From assembly GCA_032622095.1 (NCBI GenBank), contig CP136068.1:184704796-184768795 (forward strand): a stretch of 64,000 nucleotides of DNA. The letters run 5' to 3'. This stretch comes from Siphonodentalium dalli. Lineage: Eukaryota > Mollusca > Scaphopoda > Gadilida > Siphonodentaliidae. Shown one piece after another: positions 31,901 to 42,291 of the stretch; positions within the stretch are counted from its first letter, which is position 1; every line of letters begins with the position of its first letter. Position numbers and translations under genes: made by a program. Below the pieces are notes generated by a model that saw only the letters and a program-made list of their open reading frames with translations, was not told the DNA's origin and searched no databases.

Positions 31901-32930
31901 ATACCATAGACCACCATGGTGAACCATGTTAACATCCTACAAACCATAGACCACCATGATGAACCATGTTAACATCCTGCATACCATAGACCACCATGGT
32001 GAACCATGTTAACCTCCTGCATACCATAGACCACCATGGTGAACCATGTTAACCTCCTACAAACCATAAACCACCATGGTGAACCATGTTAACCTCCTAC
32101 AAACCATAGACCACCATGGTGAACCATGTTAACATCCTGCATACCATAAACCACCATGGTGAACCATGTTAACATCCTGCATACCATAGACCACCATGGT
32201 GAACCATGTTAACATCCTACATACCATAGACCATCATGGTGAACCATGTTAACATCCTACATACCATAGACCACCATGGTGAACCATGTTAACATCCTGC
32301 ATACCATAGACCACCATGATGAACCATGTTAACATCCTGCATACCATAAACCAACATGGTGAACCATGTTAACATCCTGCATACCATAGACCACCATGGT
32401 GAACCATGTTAACCTCCTACAAACCATAAACCACCATGGTGAACCATGTTAACATCCTGCAAACCATAGACCACCATGATGAACCATGTTAACCTCCTAC
32501 AAACCATAAACCACCATGATGAACCATGTTAACCTCCTGCATACCATAGACCACCATGGTGAACCATGTTAACATCCTGCAAACCATAAACCACCACGGT
32601 GAACCATGTTAACCTCCTACAAACCATAGACCACCATGGTGAACCATGTTAACATCCTGCATACCATAAACCACCATGGTGAACCATGTTAACATCCTGC
32701 ATACCATAAACCACCATGGTGAACCATGTTAACCTCCTGCATACCATAGACCACCATGGTGAACCATGTTAACATCCTACAAACCATAAACCACCATGGT
32801 GAACCATGTTAACCTCCTACAAACCATAGACCACCATGGTGAACCATGTTAACCTCCTGCATACCATAGACCACCATGGTGAACCATGTTAACCTCCTGC
32901 ATACCATAGACCACCATGGTGAACCATGTT

Positions 32931-33600
32931 AACCTCCTGCATACCATAGACCACCATGGTGAACCATGTTAACATCCTGCAAACCATAAACCACCATGGT
33001 GAACCATGTTAACCTCCTGCATACCATAGACCACCATGGTGAACCATGTTAACATCCTGCAAACCATAAACCACCATGGTGAACCATGTTAACCTCCTAC
33101 AAACCATAAACCACCATGGTGAACCATGTTAACCTCCTACAAACCATAAACCACCATGGTGAACCATGTTAACCTCCTGCAAACCATAAACCACCACGGT
33201 GAACCATGTTAACCTCCTGCATACCATAGACCACCATGGTGAACCATGTTAACCTCCTACAAACCATAAACCACCATGGTGAACCATGTTAACCTCCTGC
33301 ATACCATAGACCACCATGGTGAACCATGTTAACATCCTGCAAACCATAGACCACCATGGTGAACCATGTTAACATCCTGCAAACCATAAACTACCATGGT
33401 GAACCATGTTAACCTCCTGCATACCATAGACCACCATGGTGAACCATGTTAACCTCCTACATACCATAGACCACCATGGTGAACCATGTTAACATCCTAC
33501 ATACCATAGACCACCATGGTGAACCATGTTAACATCCTGCATACCATAAAACACCATGGTGAACCATGTTAACCTCCTGCATACCATAGACCACCATGGT
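32931..33600. repeat. Satellite variant block, copy 2
   Basis: Second copy of the 17-monomer block at 27821-28490. It carries the same rare markers in the same order, including CCACGG (about 33193), CTACCATGG (about 33391) and ACACCATGG at 33551. One visible difference is ATAGACC here where copy 1 has ATATACC near 27917. Confidence 0.85.
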
Positions 33601-35480
33601 GAACCATGTTAACCTCCTACAAACCATAAACCACCATGGTGAACCATGTTAACCTCCTGCAAACCATAAACCACCATGGTGAACCATGTTAACATCCTAC
33701 AAACCATAGACCACCATGGTGAACCATGTTAACATCCTGCATACCATAGACCACCATGGTGAACCATGTTAACCTCCTGCATACCATAAACCACCATGGT
33801 GAACCATGTTAACATCCTACAAACCATAAACCACCATGGTGAACCATGTTAACCTCCTGCAAACCATAAACCACCATGGTGAACCATGTTAACCTCCTGC
33901 ATACCATAGACCACCATGATGAACCATGTTAACATCCTGCATACCATAGACCACCATGGTGAACCATGTTAACATCCTACAAACCATAGACCACCATGAT
34001 GAACCATGTTAACATCCTGCAAACCATAGACCACCATGGTGAACCATGTTAACATCCTGCAAACCATAAACCACCATGATGAACCATGTTAACATCCTGC
34101 ATACCATAGACCACCATGGTGAACCATGTTAACATCCTGCATACCATAGACCACCATGGTGAACCATGTTAACATCCTACAAACCATAGACCACCATGGT
34201 GAACCATGTTAACATCCTGCATACCATAAACCACCATGGTGAACCATGTTAACCTCCTGCATACCATAGACCACCATGGTGAACCATGTTAACCTCCTGC
34301 ATACCATAAACCACCATGATGAACCATGTTAACATCCTGCATACCATAGACCACCATGGTGAACCATGTTAACATCCTGCATACCATAAACCACCATGAT
34401 GAACCATGTTAACATCCTGCATACCATAGACCACCATGGTGAACCATGTTAACCTCCTACAAACCATAGACCACCATGGTGAACCATGTTAACATCCTAC
34501 AAACCATAGACCACCATGGTGAACCATGTTAACATCCTGCATACCATAGACCACCATGGTGAACCATGTTAACATCCTGCATACCATAAACCACCATGAT
34601 GAACCATGTTAACATCCTGCATACCATAGACCACCATGGTGAACCATGTTAACCTCCTACAAACCATAGACCACCATGGTGAACCATGTTAACATCCTAC
34701 AAACCATAGACCACCATGGTGAACCATGTTAACATCCTGCATACCATAGACCACCATGGTGAACCATGTTAACATCCTACAAACCATAGACCACCATGGT
34801 GAACCATGTTAACATCCTGCAAACCATAAACCACCATGGTGAACCATGTTAACATCCTGCATACCATAGACCACCATGGTGAACCATGTTAACATCCTGC
34901 ATACCATAAACCACCATGATGAACCATGTTAACATCCTGCATACCATAGACCACCATGGTGAACCATGTTAACCTCCTACAAACCATAGACCACCATGGT
35001 GAACCATGTTAACATCCTACAAACCATAGACCACCATGGTGAACCATGTTAACATCCTGCATACCATAGACCACCATGGTGAACCATGTTAACATCCTAC
35101 AAACCATAGACCACCATGGTGAACCATGTTAACATCCTACAAACCATAGACCACCATGGTGAACCATGTTAACATCCTGCATACCATAGACCACCATGGT
35201 GAACCATGTTAACATCCTGCAAACCATAGACCACCATGGTGAACCATGTTAACATCCTGCAAACCATAGACCACCATGGTGAACCATGTTAACCTCCTGC
35301 ATACCATAGACCACCATGGTGAACCATGTTAACATCCTGCAAACCATAAACCACCATGGTGAACCATGTTAACATCCTGCATACCATAGACCACCATGGT
35401 GAACCATGTTAACATCCTGCAAACCATAAACCACCATGGTGAACCATGTTAACCTCCTGCATACCATAAACCACCATGGT

Positions 35481-35810
35481 GTACCATGTTAACCTCCTGC
35501 ATACCATAAACCACCATGGTGAACCATGTTAACCTCCTGCATACCATAAGCCACCATGGTGAACCATGTTAACCTCCTGCATACCATAAGCCACCATGGT
35601 GAACCATGTTAACCTCCTGCATACCATAAACCACCATGGTGTACCATGTTAACCTCCTGCATACCATAAACCACCATGGTGTACCATGTTAACCTCCTGC
35701 ATACCATAAGCCACCATGGTGAACCATGTTAACCTCCTGCATACCATAAACCACCATGGTGTACCATGTTAACCTCCTGCAAACCATAGACCACCATGGT
35801 AACCTCCTGC
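35481..35810. repeat. GTACC/ATAAG monomer block ending in a 30-bp monomer (copy 2)
   Basis: Same variant monomers and the same 10-bp-deleted monomer as at 28491-28940, offset by 6870 bp at the deletion. Internal copy number differs: one run of two ATAAG monomers here is not in copy 1. This suggests duplication followed by unequal exchange. It opens a right-hand stretch (35440-36300) where almost every monomer is the AACCTCC type. Confidence 0.85.
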
Positions 35811-36285
35811 ATACCATAAACCACCATGGTGAACCATGTTAACCTCCTGCAAACCATAGACCACCATGGTGAACCATGTTAACCTCCTGCAAACCATAAA
35901 CCACCATGGTGAACCATGTTAACCTCCTGCAAACCATAGACCACCATGGTGAACCATGTTAACCTCCTGCAAACCATAAACCACCATGGTGAACCATGTT
36001 AACCTCCTGCATACCATAAACTACCATGGTGAACCATGTTAACCTCCTGCATACCATAAGCCACCATGGTGAACCATGTTAACCTCCTGCAAACCATAAG
36101 CCACCATGGTGAACCATGTTAACCTCCTGCATACCATAAACCACCATGGTGAACCATGTTAACCTCCTGCATACCATAAACCACCATGGTGAACCATGTT
36201 AACCTCCTGCATACCATAAACCACCATGGTGAACCATGTTAACCACCATGGTGAACCATGTTAACCTCCTGCAAACCATAAACCG

Positions 36286-36735
36286 CCATGGTGAACCATG
36301 TTAACATCCTGCAAACAAAGAGACCAATGAATGAGAATATTGCAGGAGAAGAAATACACACATAGACGTAAGCTTCCAAGATACAATGAGCTGTAAACTA
36401 ACCAATATATGTATGTTAATTATTAATTAGATTTATTGGATGAATGAACATTGCAGGACACGAATAAATCACACCACATGAAAATGAGACAGCGTGTGAA
36501 CGGACCCGTAACCACCATGGTGAACCATGTTAACCTCCTGCAGACATAGATACAAATGAATGATAATATTGGAGGAGACAAGAAACGCACACATAGATGT
36601 AAGCTTCCAAAATACAATGACAACTTAGCTGTAAACTAACCAATATATGTAGTAATGTAAATTATTAATTAGATCTATTGGATGAATGAACATTGCAGGA
36701 CACGAATAAATCACACCACATGAAAATGAGATGGG
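36286..36735. repeat. Tandem duplication of satellite edge plus flank (about 220 bp x 2)
   Basis: The array ends at about 36318. The following non-satellite flank is present twice: at about 36310-36491 and again at about 36546-36733. Shared stretches include TAAGCTTCCAA, GCTGTAAACTAACCAATATA, GGATGAATGAACATTGCAGG and CACGAATAAATCACACCACA. Between the copies lies one satellite monomer (36508-36545, with CCACCATGGTGAACC). The repeating unit is therefore satellite edge plus flank, duplicated after the array had met this flank. A truncated 20-bp monomer also lies just inside the edge at about 36231-36250. Confidence 0.9.
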
Positions 36736-37595
36736 AAACAAATAAGTATGCAATTGACTCAAATGTGAATAAATTAGCAATAAAATACGATTTTAAAAAT
36801 AAAGAAAAAATTGCCCACACGCGTGCGACCTGGCATCTATAATTCTAGAAGGACCAAGACCAGTTTTTGGATTACGACAAATACAAAAATGATGATGATG
36901 ATATGACTTTAAAAGAATGCATAAGTTTTATGGTTTATGCCAAATGGCAAAGGTGATGTCAAGGCCTAATAATCTACAAACTGGGTGGACTGCGCCACAC
37001 CGACCCCACGGACTAGCAGGACAAAACTAGTATGGAAGATCGACTGGTAACCGAGGGCGAACCCTCGGCTATCTATAAGTCAACAAAGGATATAGAATAG
37101 TAAAATGACTGATAATTCTGTCGCTATAAATATAATTTTTCACGTGATACGTGCATAAAATGGGTGTGTGTATATCATGATGGAAAAGGAACGTAGCTGT
37201 AAAGCATATTAAAGATATGGGGGTGGTTTAAGGTTCTGTTGCCCAATTTGTACAGATACAGGTTTCCCCGTCCATCATGATATAAGATTTGTGAGGCATG
37301 ATCCAGGAGCGGTTTACAGAAATTTGGAAAAGATTTGGAACGTACATACCAAAGTAAAGTTGAATAGCCAAAATAGATAATTTTGAACTTTAACAAAGAG
37401 CTCCCATATTTTGGAAATATAGAATTGACACCGGAAGCGTCATCAGTTGCTAGCGCTTGATTCGTGACTTCCTAAACGGTTGCCATGTTTATCCTTTTCG
37501 GCACTGTAGATTTAATAAGTAGATAAGTGGGATCACACGGGATGACAACACAGAGAAATAAATGGAAATAATGATCACAAGGACGTGACATAGGA
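36736..37595. other. AT-rich spacer, no gene seen
   Basis: No coding signature is seen. It contains a small (GAT)n run near 36890 and a perfect 7-bp hairpin CCGAGGG-CGAA-CCCTCGG at 37051-37068. Short open frames on the minus strand here show no recognisable motif. Confidence 0.6.
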
Positions 37596-38031
37596 TTAAA
37601 GGTACTCAATCCGATTCGACGGTCCCCATATCATCAGATTCCAACAACAACACTTTTTTTAAATGCTGCTTCAGTTATCAGAATCGATTAATTGCCCAAT
37701 GTCAACTATAGTATAAAATTGCCCAAAACCTGTTATTTATCAACATTTTGGTCAACAAAATTTTGCCGGTTTGCCAATATCTGACACCAAAAAGCCACTT
37801 GATTTTACAGTTATCCATCTTCGTCCGCAATTTGGTAAGAGAAATTCCTCTCGTCGACTGTTTACTGGCCACTTAAAATTTAAATAATAGATTTCACACA
37901 TCGATGTCTGATCACTCTGAGCTTTGATGGGTGGGTTCCTCGACTCGAATCAAATATTTTTTATCCCCGAATCCCAGCGAAGCCAAGGAAATAGTAATTT
38001 GCGAGCGTTAATTCGGATTGAGTACCTTTAA
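37596..38031. mobile_element. Non-autonomous DNA transposon with TTAA duplication
   Basis: Flanked by TTAA at 37596-37599 and 38028-38031. Just inside are inverted ends AGGTACTCAATCCGA (from 37600) and TTCGGATTGAGTACCT (to 38027). The element body is about 428 bp. TTAA duplications are typical of piggyBac and Kolobok superfamilies; the ends alone do not decide which. No transposase frame is present, so it would depend on an autonomous relative. Confidence 0.8.
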
Positions 38032-38037
38032 GATCGC

Positions 38038-38213
38038 TTAAGACTTTGTTCGTTAGCTAAAACAACACACGTTTTTAGACCAGAAAATATTCGAAATATA
38101 ATCAATATTAATCGAAAGAAGCATTTCCGGACAGGGGTCTTCGATTCATATCTAATATATTATACCCCGGTAACTATATAACACATGTCAACAAAGAGAT
38201 AGACCATATTTAA
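38038..38213 (+). mobile_element. Right-end fragment of the 41.5-kb TTAA element family
   Basis: Matches the right arm of the element at 41528-42291: shared GTTCGTTAGCTAAA, CAATATTAATCGA, AAGCATTTC, CGATTCATA, TATACCCCGGTAACTATATA and AAAGAGATA. It ends at a TTAA (38210-38213). The unrelated TTAA element at 37596-38031 lies directly to its left, so its own left end is missing or displaced. Confidence 0.7.
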
Positions 38214-38437
38214 ACAGTTAAATGAATGAAACAAATGATAAATAGGCCTAATGACAATAAATATAAAACAATAGTAAAACTATTGTTAACTACATCTACA
38301 CATTGGCGAGTATACGGTTGGTTATAAGGATAATGTTATAGATATATAGCTTATCAAATATTATAAAACAATGCTCCGTAATCACGTAATGCAAATTTGA
38401 AGTCATATAATGCCAATAACGATTATTTGGTAATATT

Positions 38438-38505
38438 GTATCTCACGTGACTTTGTTATTGAAATCAAGCTTTCCGATTGGTTGGCTACTCGACTCTATT
38501 AGTCG
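38438..38505 (+). repeat. CACGTG/ATTGG module, copy 1
   Basis: Shares TATCTCACGTGACTTT and a GATTGG..GGCT stretch with 38985-39040. A palindromic E-box (CACGTG) and an inverted CCAAT box about 30 bp apart look promoter-like, but they may just be part of a dispersed repeat. A 64-codon open frame starts here (38447) with no recognisable motif. Confidence 0.5.
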
Positions 38506-38846
38506 TAGTTGTATACTACGCCTTCAAGTCTCTCCCATCGTGCACTATGCATATGTAGTTTTGACTACTAAAAATAGTAACGAACACTACATCAAACTTT
38601 GTTCTGAAACTACTTGTTATTTCGCCGCTGATCCAAATTAAAGATTCAGTAAGGCGAACATCAATTGTCTGAACTTAGTAAAAGTTGAAAATAGTAGTTT
38701 CCTACTGCTAAATCAAACAAACAAACCTGAACAAAGAGGAATTTTTTATTTTTTTTACATATTATTTTGTTTTCTTTAAAAAAAAATGGTGTTTACCCAC
38801 TGGTTTGCCTTTAATTTCTGCATTTGTTCGATACAATATAATAATT
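38506..38846. other. AT-rich spacer
   Basis: No gene recognised. Poly-T and poly-A runs lie near 38740-38790. The short open frame ending at 38641 has no domain signature. Confidence 0.5.
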
Positions 38847-38977
38847 AGAGCATGACTTGTCGTGAAATACGCCGATATAGTGCATAGTGCGGTTGTGTAG
38901 TTCACTCCGCTTCGCGTCGTGAACTACACAACCTCACTATGCACTATATCGGCGTATTTCACTCCAAGCCATGCTCT
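38847..38977. mobile_element. Foldback element, about 59-bp arms
   Basis: The left arm begins AGAGCATGACTTG and continues GCCGATATAGTGCATAGTG. The right arm returns CACTATGCACTATATCGGC and ends CATGCTCT. The loop is about 14 bp (CGCTTCGCGTC). Weaker pairing extends into AT-rich flanks (about 38836-38990). Size and symmetry fit a MITE or foldback transposon; no clear target duplication is visible. Confidence 0.75.
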
Positions 38978-38984
38978 ATTTATT

Positions 38985-39045
38985 AAATATTATATCTCAC
39001 GTGACTTTCTCGCGTTCTGATTGGCTGCACTCTCCTATACTATTT
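38985..39045 (+). repeat. CACGTG/ATTGG module, copy 2
   Basis: Second copy of the module at 38438: TATCTCACGTGACTTT, then CTGATTGGCTGCACTC. It abuts the right arm of the foldback. The 79-codon open frame that begins at 38971 starts inside the foldback arm and has no recognised motif, so it is not called as a gene. Confidence 0.5.
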
Positions 39046-39282
39046 TATGATGGTAGCCCAGTAGGATTCCTACTCGCCTACTATTATTTTTCAATTTATG
39101 GTAACAGACTCCTTTTGCGCAATCGGATTGCCGCCTGTAGCTCGTGGATTATTCCTCCTCTCGGACAACTATTTTGGCATAATCAACGACAAGACATCCA
39201 TTATCTATAGATTATTACATTCCAAAGTGTGATTTACCTTGATTTATCGAGCGATTATAAACGATAAACATGAATAATCACT

Positions 39283-39377
39283 TAATTGAACTGGTGACGT
39301 GAAATAATTCATAACTCTCGTGTTTGTACAACGTCCCTACCTCTCATGAATTATTTCACGTCGCCAGTTCAATCAAG
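39283..39377. mobile_element. Short foldback repeat, about 30-bp arms
   Basis: Left arm TTGAACTGGTGACGTGAAAT with AATTCAT; right arm ATGAATTATTTCACGTCGCC with AGTTCAA. One or two mismatches across the arms and about 33 bp of loop. Likely a small MITE remnant. Confidence 0.7.
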
Positions 39378-40417
39378 CTCTCTATGCAATACATATGTAA
39401 TTCTAGAGTTAATAAATCTGGTCTCGCTGAACAGTAACCTTTTAAGAGCGTTCCTCAAAAGTTAAATATCAATTATATCGCCATGCGATACGCCATCTTT
39501 CGTTACATGCATGTACTGATCATTTGGTGTCATATATATTATATGAATATAATATGAATATATATCATTAAAGCTGGATAATGGTAACGGTACTACCTTA
39601 GCATGCTAAGCAATCAAATATATTACTTGAGCGCCTATAACATGACTACAGCGGGAAAGCAGTTAAATGAACAGATATAATAAGTATATATGTTAATTGA
39701 TCCCCTACGATCCCCGCTATTAATCAGAATTCCTATACATTACATGTGTATTCCCAGTATACAGTGTATTCATTGCTGCATTGTGTCTCTGTGGGAACTA
39801 AAGTGTACAGTCTTGGATCTACCAGCATTGTTTCTTGGATTTATCAGGATTTAAACAGAAACAGGCAAGGTATATGCGATCAGTCTTAAAAGGGCATCAA
39901 CCCATGGTTTGTTGATTAAATGGCACTCAATAAAAAGGCACGGATGACCTTCGTTGTGGGTTATAATTTGGAAATTCCAGTTATCAAATTATGAACATTT
40001 CCTCAAGACTATAATATGGTATAGTATAATGATAGTACGAATTCGATATTATCCACATGTGCAGAACACACTTTTTGTGAGCCGAGCGTTTAGTTATATA
40101 CAGCACATAAATATTGAGCAAAAAGCAAAACACTCAACTCAGTGGGGATTTTTTTAGGAGAGTGATTCACGGTGACAAATTAAACAACGAAATATCGAGA
40201 GACGAGGAATGTGGAGCGCTATACCGATATGTTGTAAACAACTTGGTGGCATTTCTAACCAAAGTTCACTTAGTGGGCTCACCCCGGTGTTGAATGTTTT
40301 GCTTATTGCATATTATTATAATACTGTTTGTTTACATAACATGGCGTGTGTTTACATAACCCAGAGTACTAACATGATAATAACATGCAATGTAAGCGAT
40401 ATTGATGCTATAAGAAC
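39378..40417. other. Spacer, no gene seen
   Basis: AT-rich DNA. A short direct repeat GTTTACATAAC occurs twice at 40330-40360. Short + strand open frames (39954-40157 and 40209-40427) have no motif, and the second runs into the minisatellite. The stretch TCTGGTCTC..AACAGTAACC near 39416 resembles 41874-41896 and may be another fragment of that element. Confidence 0.45.
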
Positions 40418-40690
40418 AAATTTATAGAACGTTGTTGTCGATTTGGTGCCGAATTTGGCGCATTATAGAACGTTGTTGCCGATTTGGTGCCGAATTTGGC
40501 GCATTATAGAACGTTGTTGTCGATTTGGTGCCGAATTTGGCGCATTATAGAACGTTGTTGTCGATTTGGTGCCGAATTTGGCGCATTATAGAACGTTGTT
40601 GTCGATTTGGTGCCGAATTTGGCGCATTATAGAACGTTGTTGTCGATTTGGTGCCGAATTTGGCGCATTATAGAACGTTGTTGTCGATTT
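40418..40690. repeat. 41-bp minisatellite, about 6.6 copies
   Basis: Unit starts CATTATAGAACGTTGTTGTC and continues GATTTGGTGCCGAATTTGGC plus G. Unit starts are 40461, 40502, 40543, 40584, 40625 and 40666, with a first partial copy at about 40420. Copies are almost identical (one T/C change in the second), so the expansion is recent. The sequence is unrelated to the 40-bp satellite in spite of the similar period. Confidence 0.97.
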
Positions 40691-40872
40691 TCGCGCCTGA
40701 CTGAGACTGGTTCTTGCCCCAAATCGAACCAGTCGTAGGATTCGTTATAACCTGACCCTTTCTCCAGTGACACATAAGTACAGTTCTGTGTAAGTAACTT
40801 GAGGCTGGCATGGACATTATATATCGTTTTAAATTGTTGAGATATGATATTCTATTCTTTACACGAAAATAC

Positions 40873-41130
40873 ATGCATGCATAGACACGACATCAGACAG
40901 ATCCGGCAAGCGGCATGCATGCAGATATACATCAATCGTGCACAATTGCAGTGTAACAAATTATATGCATAAATATACAGGCTATGTGGTGCGAAGGACA
41001 TCAGGTGATAGACGATGATTAAGATCTTAGCTTTGACGCAGTCTCTTCACCGATTTCACCCGGACAAGTCAGACTACTTGCCCTATAAGATGATTTCCGT
41101 TACCTGCTGTTTGTTGGCCTAAAGCACTAT
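40873..41130 (+). repeat. Dispersed repeat, copy 1
   Basis: Matches 43468-43735 in the same orientation. Shared stretches include TGCATGCAGATATACATCAA, TGCATAAATATACAGG, CTTTGACGC and GTCTC followed by ACCGATTTC and a CTGC(T/G)TGTTG stretch. Many substitutions and small indels separate the copies, so the family is old. No coding frame is conserved between them. Confidence 0.75.
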
Positions 41131-41527
41131 GTTGTGACAAGTATAGTTGACAAGATAAAAAATTCTAAATTCAAGTGCAGTAGTTTTTAGAACTAATACA
41201 AACTGAAAAAGCACCAATTATTTTTTTTTAAATAAAATAAACTTCCTGCTTTGAAGCCGTCCAGGTACTCAATTATTTTCGCCATGGTGCTTCACATTGA
41301 TAAATTGTCACGAGTACAAGTCGTTCGATAAACATGAATGTTCTTGATATTAGGTGCAATATAGAACAGTTGCGGAAATGAAATTGAGGCATTATATTTA
41401 AAGTGATGTGAAACACTTCAGTATAGGTAATCAAATAGATATGAAAAATATTCTTGCTCAAAGTATATAGTTATGTTTACAAAGATGCCATATCCGAATT
41501 GCCAACACAGACTGTCATTATTATATA

Positions 41528-42291
41528 TTAAAGATGGATTATCTCTTTAAATAACAAATTTTAAATAGTTGCGTGGATATAAAATAATAAATATGAATTG
41601 AAGACCCCTGCCTCGAAACGCTTCTATCAATTAATATTGATTTTATTTCGAATATGTTATTATGATTAATTGGGACACTTTATTTGTCTATTTTTCGTAC
41701 AGACCATTCGGGCGATACCATAGATCGATAGAGAACATTACGTTGTTCATATAGCTATATATGTACCGAATTTCAAATGTCCCATATTGATTGATTGTAT
41801 TGTTTTATTCCATAGTAATAAGCGACAATGAGTCTAATAAACGTTTATTTGTGACAAAATTACACAATCAAATTTCTGGTCTCTGTTAACAGTAACCACT
41901 ATTGTTCGGTCCAACTAAAAGCCGACCGCACCTCCACCAGAGGTCTGAGCCCTTTTGGTTTTTGCGTACCTGACGGAACCGTCCGCAAGTTAGGGGTTAA
42001 CAGTGCCGTGTCCGCTCGAGCTATCGACTTGGGGATTGGAACTTTGATATATACAGGTCTATTCTGCACGATAGTGCAAACCCCATCACGCTCGGACCCC
42101 TGGTGGAGGTGCGGTCGGCTTTTAGTAGGAACCCTATTGTTCGTTAGCTAAACAACCACACCTTTTTGGACCAGAACATAGTCGAAATAAAAACAATATT
42201 AATCGATAGAAGCATTTCGATTCATACCTAATGTTTTATACCCCGGTAACTATATACAATACGTGTTTACAAAGAGATAATCCACCTTTAA
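41528..42291. mobile_element. TTAA-flanked foldback element, interrupted by a MITE
   Basis: TTAA at 41528-41531 and 42288-42291 flank inverted ends AGATGGATTATCTCTTT and AAAGAGATAATCCACCT. The arms are long: 41532-41665 pairs with about 42150-42287 (shared GAAATAAAATCAATATTAAT-like and GAAGCGTTTCGA-like stretches, some mismatches). The right arm also matches 38038-38213. A second element (41908-42133) sits inside it. There is no transposase frame. The class is TTAA-type, piggyBac or Kolobok. Confidence 0.75.
41899..42142. mobile_element. MULE-like MITE with 9-bp target duplication
   Basis: CTATTGTTC is present at 41899-41907 and again at 42134-42142. Between them, 226 bp begin GGTCCAACTAAAAGCCGACC and end with the inverse (..GGTCGGCTTTTAGTAGGAACC, last bases). 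The inverted ends extend through GCACCTCCACCAG for over 40 bp with few mismatches. A 9-bp duplication with long inverted ends fits Mutator-like elements. Removing it restores a plain CTATTGTTCGTTAGC, as in the relative at 38046. Confidence 0.85.

Larger units (their letters stand above)
1..36318. repeat. 40-bp satellite array, about 907 monomers
   Basis: Head-to-tail copies of a 40-bp monomer fill the first 36.3 kb and continue past the left edge. One monomer reads TGGTGAACCATGTTAACATC followed by CTGCATACCATAGACCACCA. It is about 45% GC, C-rich over G (12 to 6 on this strand) and contains no CpG. It includes two 10-bp perfect palindromes, CACCATGGTG and ATGTTAACAT. Variation is mostly at four sites: A/C in AACaTCC, G/A in CTgCA, T/A in CAtACC, and G/A in TAgACC. 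Rarer local variants are CCACGG, CATGATG, CCACAATGG, AACACCC, GTACCATG and ATAAGCC. Phase is kept from 1 to about 6.74 kb and again from about 8.97 to 28.92 kb. Because 40 is not a multiple of three, open frames inside it are not evidence of coding. It could be centromeric or pericentromeric, but only the sequence class is seen here. Confidence 0.99.

Noticed and set aside
1-36318. CRISPR array
   Set aside because: The 40-bp repeats are directly joined with no unique spacers, there are no cas genes, and the context is eukaryotic.
40418-40690. Relationship between the 41-bp minisatellite and the 40-bp satellite
   Set aside because: Periods are similar, but the sequences share no words beyond chance.
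41930-41945. Isolated CCACCAGAGG as a CTCF site
   Set aside because: It continues TCTGAG, losing the GGC half of the core, and belongs to the MITE inverted end.
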